This document shows positions 18,508 to 27,671 of a DNA stretch of 64,000 bases, in pieces. Source of the stretch: Tateyamaria omphalii (GTDB taxonomy: Bacteria > Pseudomonadota > Alphaproteobacteria > Rhodobacterales > Rhodobacteraceae); assembly GCF_014651375.1 (NCBI RefSeq), contig NZ_BMWT01000001.1, positions 794,501 to 858,500 of the forward strand, given 5' to 3'. The notes below the pieces were generated by a model. The model was not told the DNA's origin. It did no database searches and saw only the letters and a list, made by a program, of their open reading frames with translations. The translations under genes were made by a program, and so were the position numbers. Within the stretch, counting starts at the first letter, position 1. Each line of letters begins with the position of its first letter.

Positions 18508-19317
18508 GTGTTTTATCGGCTTTCGGTCTTGTTTCTCGCGTTGCTGGGCGTATCCCCGGCATTGGCCTGTGGTCCTGATACGGATTGCCTTTTGGGCGAC
18601 CGGTATTACCGCATCGCGATGCCCGAGGATCATGATGGCGCGACACAAGTGGGCGCCATCATCTTTGCCCATGGGTATCGCGGGTCTGCGCAAGGTGTCA
18701 TGCGCAATATGAACCTGCGCCGCATGGTGTCTGACATGGGTCTCGCTCTGATCGCGGTGAAGTCGGCTGGACCGGATTGGGACATCCCCGGCGTCCCCAG
18801 TGCCATGGACAGCACGGGCGAGGCCGAGATGGCCTATTTCGACGATGTGGTGGCAGATGTGACTGCGCGTTTTGCCATTGATGGGCAGCGCATCATGATG
18901 TCCGGATTCTCTGCCGGCGGCATGGTGACGTGGGAACTGGCCTGCAACCGTCCTGATTTGTTTGCTGGCTTCGCCCCGGTGTCAGGGACGTTCTGGCAGG
19001 GGCCGCCTGAAAGCTGCGCAGCACCCGCAAGCGTGATCCACATCCACGGGACTGAAGACCGAACCGTGCCCTTGTCCGGGCGTGAGATTGCCGAGACAAA
19101 GCAGGGGGACGTGGCTGAAGTCCTGTCAATGTATCGCGCCGAAGGCGCGTTTGGCACCATCGAGACTGGGCGCGCGATGGACGATCTGAGCTGTGAACGC
19201 CAGTCCAACACCGGTGGCGACGTGTTGGAGTTCTGTACCTTTCCCGGAGGGCATTCGTTTCGCCGGAGTTTTCTGAGCTATGCGTGGAATCGCCTGAGCG
19301 CTGCCGGAAAAGTGTAA
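18508..19317 (+). CDS. Secreted alpha/beta-hydrolase, PHB-depolymerase/LpqC-like esterase
   Basis: 269 aa from a GTG at 18508 (CCTGGAG eight bases upstream); the frame is open to a GTG at 18442, but only the shorter form begins with a proper signal peptide (YRLSVLFLALLGVSPALA). Motifs: HGYRGSAQG (oxyanion region), GFSAGGMVTW (nucleophile Ser), HIHGTEDRTVPL (Asp), FPGGHSF (His). Related proteins hydrolyse polyhydroxyalkanoates or carbohydrate esters such as feruloyl esters; the substrate is not determinable here. Followed by two hairpins that probably end its transcript. Confidence 0.8.
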   Translation: MFYRLSVLFLALLGVSPALACGPDTDCLLGDRYYRIAMPEDHDGATQVGAIIFAHGYRGSAQGVMRNMNLRRMVSDMGLALIAVKSAGPDWDIPGVPSAMDSTGEAEMAYFDDVVADVTARFAIDGQRIMMSGFSAGGMVTWELACNRPDLFAGFAPVSGTFWQGPPESCAAPASVIHIHGTEDRTVPLSGREIAETKQGDVAEVLSMYRAEGAFGTIETGRAMDDLSCERQSNTGGDVLEFCTFPGGHSFRRSFLSYAWNRLSAAGKV

Positions 19318-19377
19318 GGCGGACCTGCCGGTCCGCCTCTAACTGGCAAAACCGTAAGGCGGAGGTGTCCTCCGCCT
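19317..19377. terminator. Tandem GGCGG-family hairpins between convergent genes
   Basis: AGGCGGACC (19317–19325) pairs with GGTCCGCCT (19330–19338), and AGGCGGAGG (19357–19365) with CCTCCGCCT (19369–19377). Both stems are perfect 9-mers in the gap between the convergent esterase and metallo-hydrolase genes. The first starts on the last base of the esterase stop codon. Likely bidirectional terminators of the GTAAGGCGG family. Confidence 0.7.
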
Positions 19378-19383
19378 GGCTGG

Positions 19384-20313
19384 TCAGAGCATCAGCTGGT
19401 AGCTGTGTGCCTCGTAGCGGTAGCCACCTTCGCCATTGCGGACCACATAGCCGATGCCGGGCCACGGCATATGATAGCCGATGAACGCTGTGCGGTCCGT
19501 CGCCATCATGTCCAGAAGCTGCTTGCGTGTGGCTGCTGCTGCTTCCTTGTCCATGTCGAACCGGACTTCCCAATCGGGATGTGCCAGTGACCAGACATAG
19601 TGGTTGGCAAAGTCAGCACCGATGACCAGCTGCGTGCCGCCATCTTCGACCATGTAGACCATGTGACCGGGCGTATGCCCAAAGGCGGCCATTGCCGTGA
19701 TGCCGGATGCAGCCGATCCACCATCATCCAGCATGGTAATCTGCTCGGCCAGCGGTGCGACCTTGCCATCAAAATTTTCGTTTCCGGTGCCTGACCAGGC
19801 GTCGAATTCTGTCGCCCCAGTCATATAGGCTGCATTGGCAAAGGTTGGTGTGCCGTCCGTCGAAAGACCACCGATATGGTCGCCGTGCATGTGTGTGATG
19901 ACCACCTTGTCGACCTGGTCGGCGGTGTAACCTGCCGCCTCAATCGCAGCGACCGTGCCCGCGCCGGAAAGGCCCGTGTCGAACAAGACCAATTCAGATC
20001 CGTTGTTGACGAGTGTTGGTGTGAAAAAGAACTGCGCGGCATCGGTCGATAGTCCTGCTTCGGCGGAGACACCGTTGAATGTTTCCTCATCAACGTTCAG
20101 GCCAAAAATCTGGTGCGGGCCTTCAACCGAACGGGTGCCGGCAAGAAGTGTAGTAACCTCGAAACTGCCGACTTTCACGCGGCGAAACGGGGCTTGACCA
20201 ACGCCCAGCATGGGGGCTGCAGCGCGCACTTGCGTTGCGGTCGCTGCGGCCAAAGGCACGGCTGCTGCGCCCATCAAGGCAGTACGGCGGTTGAATTTGG
20301 GGGATTGGGACAT
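19384..20313 (-). CDS. Tat-exported metallo-beta-lactamase-fold hydrolase
   Basis: 309 aa. The start is the ATG at 20313 (GGAAGGAT upstream), which exposes a twin-arginine signal (NRRTALMGAAAVPLAAATA). The metal site is HMHGDHIGG near residue 145 with later His in FGHTPGHM and an Asp in IGADFANH, giving a two-zinc hydrolase. The family includes lactonases and alkylsulfatase-like enzymes; the closest recognisable type is the broad MBL-fold group near AHL lactonases. Tat export fits a cofactor-loaded periplasmic enzyme. Substrate unknown. Confidence 0.85.
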   Translation of the reverse strand: MSQSPKFNRRTALMGAAAVPLAAATATQVRAAAPMLGVGQAPFRRVKVGSFEVTTLLAGTRSVEGPHQIFGLNVDEETFNGVSAEAGLSTDAAQFFFTPTLVNNGSELVLFDTGLSGAGTVAAIEAAGYTADQVDKVVITHMHGDHIGGLSTDGTPTFANAAYMTGATEFDAWSGTGNENFDGKVAPLAEQITMLDDGGSAASGITAMAAFGHTPGHMVYMVEDGGTQLVIGADFANHYVWSLAHPDWEVRFDMDKEAAAATRKQLLDMMATDRTAFIGYHMPWPGIGYVVRNGEGGYRYEAHSYQLML

Positions 20314-20413
20314 GGGTGCTATCCTTCCTGTCAGATACATCTAACATAGAGCGTGTCCCGCATAGTCACGCGTCACAACGCAGAATGGTCTGTTCATTTT
20401 TGCGAGAGGTGCC

Positions 20414-20869
20414 ATGGCCGAAGCAAAAACCAAGCTTCTGAATGTCGATTTTCCCAATTGGGTGACAGAGGTTGAACCCGAGGTCCGACAGGCCGAGGCC
20501 CTGCAGTTGGACGACCTGTTTCGCCGCGTCACGGGTTTTGAGCCGCAAATTTGGACCGGTGGGATCGTCGGCTACGGGGCCTATGACTACACCTATGCAT
20601 CGGGCCGGTCAGGGACGTGGATGGCCACGGGATTTGCACCACGCAAGGCCAAGCTCAGCATATACATCATGCCGGGTTATGCGGACTTTGGACCAATCCT
20701 TGAACGCCTTGGCCCGCACTCCAAAGGCAAGTCCTGTTTGTACATCACGCGATTGGAACGTGTTGACATGGATGTGTTGGGGGAGCTGATCGCAGCGGGG
20801 CTGCGTGATCTTGCAACCCATTGGCCAGTGCGGGCAAGGGCGGAACTGGACAACGCGCGGCCCCTGTGA
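20414..20869 (+). CDS. DUF1801 (YdhG-like) protein
   Basis: 151-aa cytosolic protein. FPNWVTEVEPEVRQAEALQLDDLFRRVTGFEPQIW, GYGAYDYTYASGR and the end (LSIYIMPGYADFGPILERLG … KGKSCLYITRLERVDMDVLGELI) follow the DUF1801 pattern, an iron-chaperone/CyaY-like alpha-beta fold of uncertain function. GAGAGG precedes the ATG. It ends 31 bases before gltX on the same strand and may be co-transcribed with it. Confidence 0.8.
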   Translation: MAEAKTKLLNVDFPNWVTEVEPEVRQAEALQLDDLFRRVTGFEPQIWTGGIVGYGAYDYTYASGRSGTWMATGFAPRKAKLSIYIMPGYADFGPILERLGPHSKGKSCLYITRLERVDMDVLGELIAAGLRDLATHWPVRARAELDNARPL

Positions 20870-20900
20870 CAAGGCAAGCGTCAAGAGTCCGGAGAGCACC

Positions 20901-22226
20901 ATGACCACCACCCGTTTTGCCCCGTCCCCCACCGGTTACCTGCATATTGGCAACTTGCGGACGGCCCTGATGAACTACCTGATTGCCCGCAAGGCGGGTG
21001 GAAAGTTCATCCTGCGTATCGACGACACCGACCCGGAGCGGTCGAAAGAAGAATATGTCGATGGCATTAAGCAGGACATGGAATGGTTGGGTCTGCATTG
21101 GGACCGGATTGAACGCCAGTCCGACCGTCTGGATCGCTATGCCGCTGCCGCTGACAAGCTGCGCGAGATTGGTCGCTTCTACGAGGCGTTCGAGACGCCG
21201 ACCGAGTTGGACCTGAAGCGCAAGAAACAACTGAACATGGGTAAGCCGCCAGTCTATGACCGTGCAGCTCTGGCCTTGAGTGACGATGAAAAGGCCGCCT
21301 TGCGTGCCGAGCGTGGTCAGGGCGTATGGCGCTTCAAGCTGGATCACGAGCGCATCGAATGGACCGACGGGATCATTGGCGACGTCAGCATTGATGCAGC
21401 CAGTGTCTCTGACCCGGTTCTGATCCGTGGTGACGGGCAGGTCTTGTACACCATCGCCTCGGTTGTGGATGACACGGAAATGGGCGTGACCGACGTGGTG
21501 CGCGGATCGGATCACGTGACCAACACGGCCACGCAAATCCAGATCATCGAAGCGCTGGGCGGCACTGCACCGCGCTTCGCCCACCATTCGCTGTTGACGG
21601 GGCCGCAAGGCGAGGCGCTGTCGAAGCGTTTGGGCACGTTGGCCTTACGCGATCTGCGCAGCACTGGTGTCGAACCGATGGCAGTGCTGAGCCTTTTGGC
21701 CCGTCTCGGGTCCTCTGATCCGGTCGAGTTGCGCACGGAAATGGAAAGCCTGGTTGAAGGGTTTGATGTCAGCCGCTTTGGCACCGCGCCGACAAAGTTC
21801 GACGTTGCCGATATTGACCCGCTGACCAGCCGTTACTTGCAGACCCTTTCCGTTGAAGCCGTGCAAGGTGATTTAGATGCCGCGGGCGTGCCCGCCGATC
21901 AGCAGGATGCCTTCTGGTCCGTGATCTGTGAAAACATTGCCACGCGCGCTGATATCGCCACGTGGTGGGCGTTGTGCCGCGATGGGGCCAACCCGGTGAT
22001 CGAAGACGAAGACAAGGATTTCGTGGCCGAGGCGATGACCCTGCTGCCCGACGGCCCGTTTGACGGTGACACTTGGGGCGCGTGGACTGGTGCAGTCAAG
22101 GCTGCCACGGGCCGGAAAGGGCGCGGCCTGTTCATGCCATTGCGTCTGGCCCTGACCGGGCAGCGGCACGGGCCCGAGATGGGATCGCTTATGCCGCTTT
22201 TGCAGGTTGTGAAGGCCCGCGCATGA
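20901..22226 (+). CDS. gltX: Glutamate–tRNA ligase
   Basis: Class I aminoacyl-tRNA synthetase charging tRNA-Glu (and, in organisms with GatCAB, often tRNA-Gln). 441 aa. RFAPSPTGYLHIGNLRTAL is the HIGH-type signature; ALSKRLGT is the KMSKS-type loop; DDTDPERSKEEY is typical. The Rossmann and stem-contact domains are complete, and the C-terminal anticodon-binding region is of the alphaproteobacterial length. A second gltX is common in this group, so this may be one of two. GGAGAG precedes the ATG. Confidence 0.95.
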   Translation: MTTTRFAPSPTGYLHIGNLRTALMNYLIARKAGGKFILRIDDTDPERSKEEYVDGIKQDMEWLGLHWDRIERQSDRLDRYAAAADKLREIGRFYEAFETPTELDLKRKKQLNMGKPPVYDRAALALSDDEKAALRAERGQGVWRFKLDHERIEWTDGIIGDVSIDAASVSDPVLIRGDGQVLYTIASVVDDTEMGVTDVVRGSDHVTNTATQIQIIEALGGTAPRFAHHSLLTGPQGEALSKRLGTLALRDLRSTGVEPMAVLSLLARLGSSDPVELRTEMESLVEGFDVSRFGTAPTKFDVADIDPLTSRYLQTLSVEAVQGDLDAAGVPADQQDAFWSVICENIATRADIATWWALCRDGANPVIEDEDKDFVAEAMTLLPDGPFDGDTWGAWTGAVKAATGRKGRGLFMPLRLALTGQRHGPEMGSLMPLLQVVKARA

Positions 22227-22265
22227 TCCTGGCGGAGGGCGCTTTTAGGCAGCGGCCCTCCGGGG

Positions 22266-22288
22266 GGAGTTTACCTGGCAAGATGAAG
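22266..22288 (+). repeat. Interspersed motif GGAGTTTACCTGGCAAGATGAAG (copy 2)
   Basis: GGAGTTTACCTGGCAAGATG continues into AAGCG ten bases before the MATE start. It matches copies at 5368 and 38671, including the CCCTCCGGGG-type run before it. The AAGATGAAG part could act as a poor ribosome-binding region, but the conserved string is longer than that needs. Confidence 0.5.
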
Positions 22289-22298
22289 CGAGTGGCCA

Positions 22299-23690
22299 GT
22301 GGCTGAGGCGCAGGCAAAGTTCCTGTCCGGGTCGCTTCTGCGCCACGTGACGGTGATGTCGCTGACCGCGACCATCGGGTTGATGGCGGTGTTTCTGGTC
22401 GACTTCATCGACATGGTTTTCATCTCGATGCTGGGCAAGGCCGAGTTGGCGGCAGCCGTAGGCTATGCCGGATCGATCCTGTTCTTTACCACCTCGTTTT
22501 CAATTGGCATGGCGATTGCAGTGGGTGCGCTTGTCGCCCGCGATCTCGGGGCGGGAGACGAAGCCCGTGCGCGCGCTCGCAGTGCCCATGGACTGGCCTA
22601 TGGTATTGGCTTTGGTGTTCTTTTTTCGGCCTTTGTCTGGTGGAACATACCGACATTCGTGTCGTGGATCGGGGCCGAGGGTGAGACGGCGGAGCTGGCT
22701 CAGGGCTACCTCCAGATCATTGTTCCGTCGCTGCCCTTTCTTGTGGTGGGCATGATGGGCAGCGGTATTCTGCGTGCGCATGGGGATGCGCGCCGCGCCA
22801 TGATGGCAACTATCTGGGGTGGCGGTGTGAATGCAGTTCTGGACCCAATCCTGATTTTCGGGCTGGGGCTGGACCTGACCGGAGCTGCACTGGCATCAGT
22901 TGCCGCACGCATCGCGATTGGCACAGCGGCCCTGCTGCCGATCTTGCGCTATCATGGTGGTCTGCCGCGCCCCGATCTGCGCGGGATGCTCGGCGATCTG
23001 CGCCCCTTGGTCACCATTGGGTTCCCGGCGATCCTGACACAATTTGCAACGCCCGTCGGTCAGGCCATCGTGACGCGATCCATGGCGCAGTACGGGTTGG
23101 AGGCTGTGGCCGGCATGGCCATCGTGGGCCGGTTGATGCCGCTTTCCTTCGCCGTGATTTTTGCCTTGTCGGGGGCCGTTGGTCCCATTCTTGGCCAGAA
23201 CTTTGGCGCAGGACGACATGATCGGGTGCGATCTGGTTTCAACGCAGCGCTGATCTTTGCTGGGGTCGTGATCTTTGTGATTGCTGGCGCACTGTTTGTG
23301 TTGCGTGGGCCGATCGCCAATCTTTTTGCCGCGACTGGTGTAACCCGCGATCTGGTGTTCCTGTTTTGCGGCCCGCTTGCACTGCTGTTCTTTTTCAACG
23401 GGGTGCTGTTCGTCGCCAATGCTGCGTTCAACAATCTGGGCCACCCGTTCTATTCCACATGGATGAACTGGGGGCGCAACACGGTTGCCATGATCCCGCT
23501 GGTCTGGATTGGCGCGTACTTTTTCGGAGCGCCCGGCGTGTTGATCGGGCAGGCGCTGGCGGGCGTCGTCTTTGGCAGCATCGCATGGGTCCTGGCACTG
23601 CGCGTGATTGCGGCGGACGGTGGTGCAGTGACGCGCGACAGCTTTGCACGCGAGGGGCGGCTTCTGTCCCTATTGAACCTGCGCAAGTAG
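22299..23690 (+). CDS. MATE family multidrug efflux pump
   Basis: 463-aa inner-membrane protein with 12 hydrophobic segments in two six-helix halves (first VMSLTATIGLMAVFLVDFID; second half from about LVTIGFPAILTQFATPVG). The pattern of MATE transporters is clear: GMAIVGRLMPLSFAVIFALS and AFNNLGHPFYSTWMNWGRN. It would export cationic drugs or dyes using a Na+ or H+ gradient. Start GTG at 22299, behind the interspersed GGCAAGATGAAG motif. The 3' end overlaps the convergent cyclotransferase gene by 21 bases. Confidence 0.92.
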   Translation: MAEAQAKFLSGSLLRHVTVMSLTATIGLMAVFLVDFIDMVFISMLGKAELAAAVGYAGSILFFTTSFSIGMAIAVGALVARDLGAGDEARARARSAHGLAYGIGFGVLFSAFVWWNIPTFVSWIGAEGETAELAQGYLQIIVPSLPFLVVGMMGSGILRAHGDARRAMMATIWGGGVNAVLDPILIFGLGLDLTGAALASVAARIAIGTAALLPILRYHGGLPRPDLRGMLGDLRPLVTIGFPAILTQFATPVGQAIVTRSMAQYGLEAVAGMAIVGRLMPLSFAVIFALSGAVGPILGQNFGAGRHDRVRSGFNAALIFAGVVIFVIAGALFVLRGPIANLFAATGVTRDLVFLFCGPLALLFFFNGVLFVANAAFNNLGHPFYSTWMNWGRNTVAMIPLVWIGAYFFGAPGVLIGQALAGVVFGSIAWVLALRVIAADGGAVTRDSFAREGRLLSLLNLRK

Positions 23691-24209
23691 CCGGTCTGTT
23701 AGGGCGCGTTCCGCTTTCGTAAGCTGTTGCGCGCGCGGATAGAGCGGTGTCGCCCGGTCATCATACACCGGCGTGTTCCAGCCATCGGTCGTGGCAAAGA
23801 AATGCTCTGCCCCAGCTTCTCCGAATTCGCGGTGGAAACCTTGCACCACGACGTCCAGGTAGCTGAGCAGGATGTGATGCTCTCCGTCTTCGCGTTGGCT
23901 GTCGGCTGGCACCTGGTACACGGCAATGTCGCTTGCCCCCGCATGATGCTGAACGGAATGGGTCGCGTCGACCCGGTCATACCCGCTTTCACGCAGATCC
24001 AGCGCCGCCCAGTCTGCGCCCGGAACGGAAGCGATCAGCCCGTTGATGCTGTGGCCCTCTGCCGGGCGCACGGACAGAAAGACAACGTCGCGCAGCGCCG
24101 TCCGCACCCAGACACGGCGCCAGCCGTTGAGTGTCGCGTGCTGGGCTTGCGGGTAGTCGTGCGTGGCGCGATTGACGAGGCTGCCGTACCCAAAGAACCA
24201 CGGCGTCAT
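23670..24209 (-). CDS. Gamma-glutamylcyclotransferase-like protein
   Basis: 179 aa. WFFGYGSLVN is the YGSL substrate-binding loop of the gamma-glutamylcyclotransferase fold, and LRESGYDRVD supplies the expected acidic residue. Members release 5-oxoproline from gamma-glutamyl amines or peptides. Its ATG overlaps the stop of the upstream inositol-phosphatase-like gene (ATGA), so the two form an operon. The substrate is not inferable. Confidence 0.82.
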   Translation of the reverse strand: MTPWFFGYGSLVNRATHDYPQAQHATLNGWRRVWVRTALRDVVFLSVRPAEGHSINGLIASVPGADWAALDLRESGYDRVDATHSVQHHAGASDIAVYQVPADSQREDGEHHILLSYLDVVVQGFHREFGEAGAEHFFATTDGWNTPVYDDRATPLYPRAQQLTKAERALTDRLLAQVQ

Positions 24210-25075
24210 GTGTCAGACATCAGGTCGGCAATATGTGCAGCCACAGCGCTCCACACTTCCGGTGATGATGCGGCCAGCAAGTATCCCGACTTGACGGTTG
24301 CGCTGTAGTCCGATCCGTCCAGCATGGCCGCTTTGCCGCCTGCTTGCTGGCAGATCAAAACGCCTGCGGCATGGTCCCAGCTATTAAGGTGGCCCGACAA
24401 GACAAAATCGACGGCGCCCGTTGCCAAAAGACGGTATTCGTGGGCGGAACAGCGCAAGCTGCCGACAAAGGCCAGCGCGCCCACCTTGGTCCACATCAGC
24501 GCGCGATCTGCCGGCGGCATCAGGCGAATATGCGCATAGCCTGCAAGTTGATCCAATGGTTTGGTCTTGGACGTATGGATTGCCCGCAGGCGACCGGTTT
24601 GTGTCTGCCATTGCGCGGGGGTGGTATTGTCCGCCATCACCAGATCGTCGCCTACCGGATCATAGATCAGGCCAAAGACGGGTTGGCCGAACCGACACAC
24701 GGACACCATCGTCCCAAACAGCGGCATCCCTTTGGCAAAATTCCAGGTGCCGTCGACCGGGTCGATGATAAAGCACAACTCGGCCTCGCCCACACCGTCC
24801 AGCAATTCGGGCTTGGTCGACACCGCCTCTTCCCCGATGACAAGCGCATGTGGAAACGCCATTTGCAGGCCCCGTGTGATCATGGCCTCTGCCGCCGTGT
24901 CGGCTTGGGTCACAAGATCGGTCTCGTCCCGTTTGGTCTCGATCTCGCCCGCGTCAAGGCGGCGGAAGCGCGGCATGATCTCGGCCCGGGCGGCGCGTCG
25001 GATCAGATTGATGATCTGTGTTTTCTGAGCCTGTGACAGGGGGGCGGTCACGGGCATTGGCAATTGGTCGGTCAT
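24206..25075 (-). CDS. Inositol monophosphatase family protein (HisN/SuhB/CysQ-like)
   Basis: 289 aa. Metal-dependent phosphatase motifs are complete: GEEAVSTKPE (Glu), FIIDPVDGTWNFAKG (DPxDGT) and NSWDHAAGVLICQQAGG (WDxAxG). Candidate substrates in the family are inositol-1-phosphate, histidinol phosphate or PAP; the length and the plain DPVDGTWNF string do not decide. The ATG at 25075 has GGAAG seven bases upstream. Upstream partner of the cyclotransferase gene. Confidence 0.88.
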   Translation of the reverse strand: MTDQLPMPVTAPLSQAQKTQIINLIRRAARAEIMPRFRRLDAGEIETKRDETDLVTQADTAAEAMITRGLQMAFPHALVIGEEAVSTKPELLDGVGEAELCFIIDPVDGTWNFAKGMPLFGTMVSVCRFGQPVFGLIYDPVGDDLVMADNTTPAQWQTQTGRLRAIHTSKTKPLDQLAGYAHIRLMPPADRALMWTKVGALAFVGSLRCSAHEYRLLATGAVDFVLSGHLNSWDHAAGVLICQQAGGKAAMLDGSDYSATVKSGYLLAASSPEVWSAVAAHIADLMSDT

Positions 25076-25142
25076 GACAACTTCCTTGATTCCAATATTT
25101 GACCCGGGTGTGCCACGCTTCGCCGCAGCGCCGCAACGCGAC

Positions 25143-27671
25143 TTATTCCCGGCCCCTGAGCACCTGTGCAGGGCGCGCGGCCAAAGGCCCCCAGGCAAAG
25201 GCAAGACCTGCAAGCAGCGTGGCAGAAACCCCGCCGATCACGATTGCAAAGGCCGAGGGCCAGATCACGGTGAAATCCGTTTCCATCACATAGGTGCTGA
25301 CCGCCCATCCCCCTGCGATCCCTGCGGCCAACGCCACTGCGCCTGCGCCCAGCCCCAAAAGCGCTGCCCGAGTGGCAAAGCTGACCAGGATGCGTTGGCG
25401 TGTCGCGCCCAATGTCTTCAGCACAGCTGCTTCATAGGTACGCGCCTGCGTGCCTGCCGCCGCCGCACCGATCAAGACCAGAAAGCCGGTCAGAAGCGTC
25501 GCTGCCGCACCGTAGGACGTTGCTGCAGCGAGGCCCGAGAGCACCTCGCTCACCCGGTCGATGGCGTCGCGGACGCGGATGGCGGTCACGTTGGGGTAGG
25601 CGTTCGCGATGTCGCGCAGGATCTGGGTTTCCGCCTGATCCTCGGCATAGACGGTCGAGATGAATGTGTGGGGTGCGCCCTGTAAGGCCGCCGGATTCAT
25701 CGACAGGATGAAGCCAATGCCCGCGGTGGAAAAGTCGACCTCGCGGAACGATGTGACGGTGCCCGTGATATCGCGGCCCAGAATGTTGATTGTCATGCTG
25801 TCACCAATGGACAGCCCCATTTCCTCTGCTTCTTCGGCGGCAAAGCTGATCTGGGGTGTGCCCGTGTATCCCTCGGGCCACCATTCACCGTCGGTGATCC
25901 GCGTGTTTTCCGCAGGTGTTTCGGAGTAGGTGATGCCCCGGTCCCCCGAGAGAACCCAGTGGTCGCCTGCGACGTCTGCCGCGCGCTGACCGTTGATCTG
26001 AGTGATGATCCCCCGCAGCATCGGAGCGCTTTCGATGCGGCTGACGGCAGGGTCATTCTCCAGCCGTTCGGTGTAGCCCGGCATCTGGTCGCGCTGGATG
26101 TCGACAAAGAAGTAGCTGGGTGCGATGTCTGGCAGGTTACCGGTAATGGCGTTGCGCAGATTGCCGTCGATCTGCCCCACGGCGGCAAGGACCGAAAGGC
26201 CAAGGCCAAGGGACAACACAACCGATGCGGCCCCTTCGCGCGTCCCCGAGATGGCGCCGAGCGCCCACCGCAACGCTGGGCGTCCTTTGGCCCGCGGCGC
26301 GATCTTACGCGACAGCCAGCGGATCAATGTCGCGGCCAGCGCCAGCAGGCCAAGCGCAAATGCGATCCCGCCTGCGGTCCACAAGGTCAGCCACCATGTG
26401 CCGGAAAAGACGCCGGCGATGCCGAGCAGCGCGCCAAGCCCAAGACCGATCCACAGCAGATAGCTTGGGCGGGGAAGCATGCGCGCCTTGTCCAACGCGT
26501 CGCGAAACAGGGTGGCGGCCCGCACGTCTTCGGCCCGGGCCAGCGGCCACAAGGTAAAGACAAAGGCGGTCAGCAACCCGTAAATTGCCGCTTCGAACAA
26601 TGGAGCGGGATAGATCGTGAAACTGGCCGGGATCGGCAAGCGCGCTTCAATGATTGGGGCGAGGGCGATAGGGACTATGGCACCCAGGGCAAGGCCAATG
26701 ACGATGCCCAGCAGGGACAACACACCAATTTGTAGGAAATAGGTTTGAAAAATTACCCGACGCTCGGCCCCAAGCGTGCGCAGGGTCGCGATGACTGATG
26801 TCTTGCCCGCGAGATAGGCGCGCACTGCGGCTGACACACCGACCCCGCCCACGGCGAGGCCGGACAGGCCGACCAGCACAAGGAAAGCGCCCAAGCGATC
26901 TACGAATTCGGCGACACCGGGCGCGCCATTGCGCGCGTCGGTCCATCGCATGCCGGTGGCTTCGAACTGATCCCGTGACAGCGCCTCCAATGCTGCAAGG
27001 TCGGTGCCATCCGGCAGGTCCAGCCGGTATTTGGAATTGAACAACGTACCCGGTGCCAGCAGTTGCGCGTTCTCAAGCGCGCTGCGCAGGACGATGGTGC
27101 GCGGGCCAAGGCCAAAACCACCCGCCGCGCTGTCGGGTTCACGCGCCAGTGTCGCCATCAGCACGAAGTCCTGCGTACCTAGGCGGAATGTGTCGCCGAC
27201 GCCCAACCCCAGCCGGTCAATCAGTGCGCGTTCCATCACCGCACCGGGCAGGCCATCCGCACCCGCAAGCGCGTCGGGTAGAGGCATTTCGGGGGAGAGC
27301 TCCACAAAACCGACAAGCGGATAGGCGGCATCGACGGCCTTGATCTGAGTCAGCCCACGCTCGGTCTCTCCGTTTCGGTCAACCACCGCCATGGAGCGGA
27401 AATCGGCAATCTCGGACACCGTGTCCGCGACCTCATCCATCCATGCGCGCTCGGTCTCGGTGGCAAAACGGTAGGTGAAATCCAGCTCTGCATCGCCGCC
27501 CAGCAATGCGGCACCCTCGCGCTCCAACCCGGCCTCGATGGCCGAGCGCACCGAACCGACGGCAGCGATGGCGGCCACGCCAAGGGCCAGACAGGCCAGA
27601 AAGATGCGAAACCCGCGCAAGCCGCCGCGCAGTTCTCGGCGGGCAAAGCGGGCAGAGGTTGCGATGCTCAT
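25143..27671 (-). CDS. ybbP: ABC transporter permease, YbbP type (FtsX/MacB fold)
   Basis: 842-aa inner-membrane protein with an N-terminal helix (IFLACLALGVAAIAAVGSV), a large periplasmic domain (~45–250), then several helix groups including two FtsX-like domains (AFLVLVGLSGLAVGGVGVSA near 270; TLLTGFLVLIGAAAAGTQ and ALLGLGAGAVALAAGIAGG near the end). Duplicated FtsX domains of this size are characteristic of YbbP. It overlaps the ATPase gene by 4 bases. The ybbA–ybbP pair beside tesA is conserved across proteobacteria; a role in export of lipid-related or hydrophobic compounds is proposed but unproven. Confidence 0.88.
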   Translation of the reverse strand: MSIATSARFARRELRGGLRGFRIFLACLALGVAAIAAVGSVRSAIEAGLEREGAALLGGDAELDFTYRFATETERAWMDEVADTVSEIADFRSMAVVDRNGETERGLTQIKAVDAAYPLVGFVELSPEMPLPDALAGADGLPGAVMERALIDRLGLGVGDTFRLGTQDFVLMATLAREPDSAAGGFGLGPRTIVLRSALENAQLLAPGTLFNSKYRLDLPDGTDLAALEALSRDQFEATGMRWTDARNGAPGVAEFVDRLGAFLVLVGLSGLAVGGVGVSAAVRAYLAGKTSVIATLRTLGAERRVIFQTYFLQIGVLSLLGIVIGLALGAIVPIALAPIIEARLPIPASFTIYPAPLFEAAIYGLLTAFVFTLWPLARAEDVRAATLFRDALDKARMLPRPSYLLWIGLGLGALLGIAGVFSGTWWLTLWTAGGIAFALGLLALAATLIRWLSRKIAPRAKGRPALRWALGAISGTREGAASVVLSLGLGLSVLAAVGQIDGNLRNAITGNLPDIAPSYFFVDIQRDQMPGYTERLENDPAVSRIESAPMLRGIITQINGQRAADVAGDHWVLSGDRGITYSETPAENTRITDGEWWPEGYTGTPQISFAAEEAEEMGLSIGDSMTINILGRDITGTVTSFREVDFSTAGIGFILSMNPAALQGAPHTFISTVYAEDQAETQILRDIANAYPNVTAIRVRDAIDRVSEVLSGLAAATSYGAAATLLTGFLVLIGAAAAGTQARTYEAAVLKTLGATRQRILVSFATRAALLGLGAGAVALAAGIAGGWAVSTYVMETDFTVIWPSAFAIVIGGVSATLLAGLAFAWGPLAARPAQVLRGRE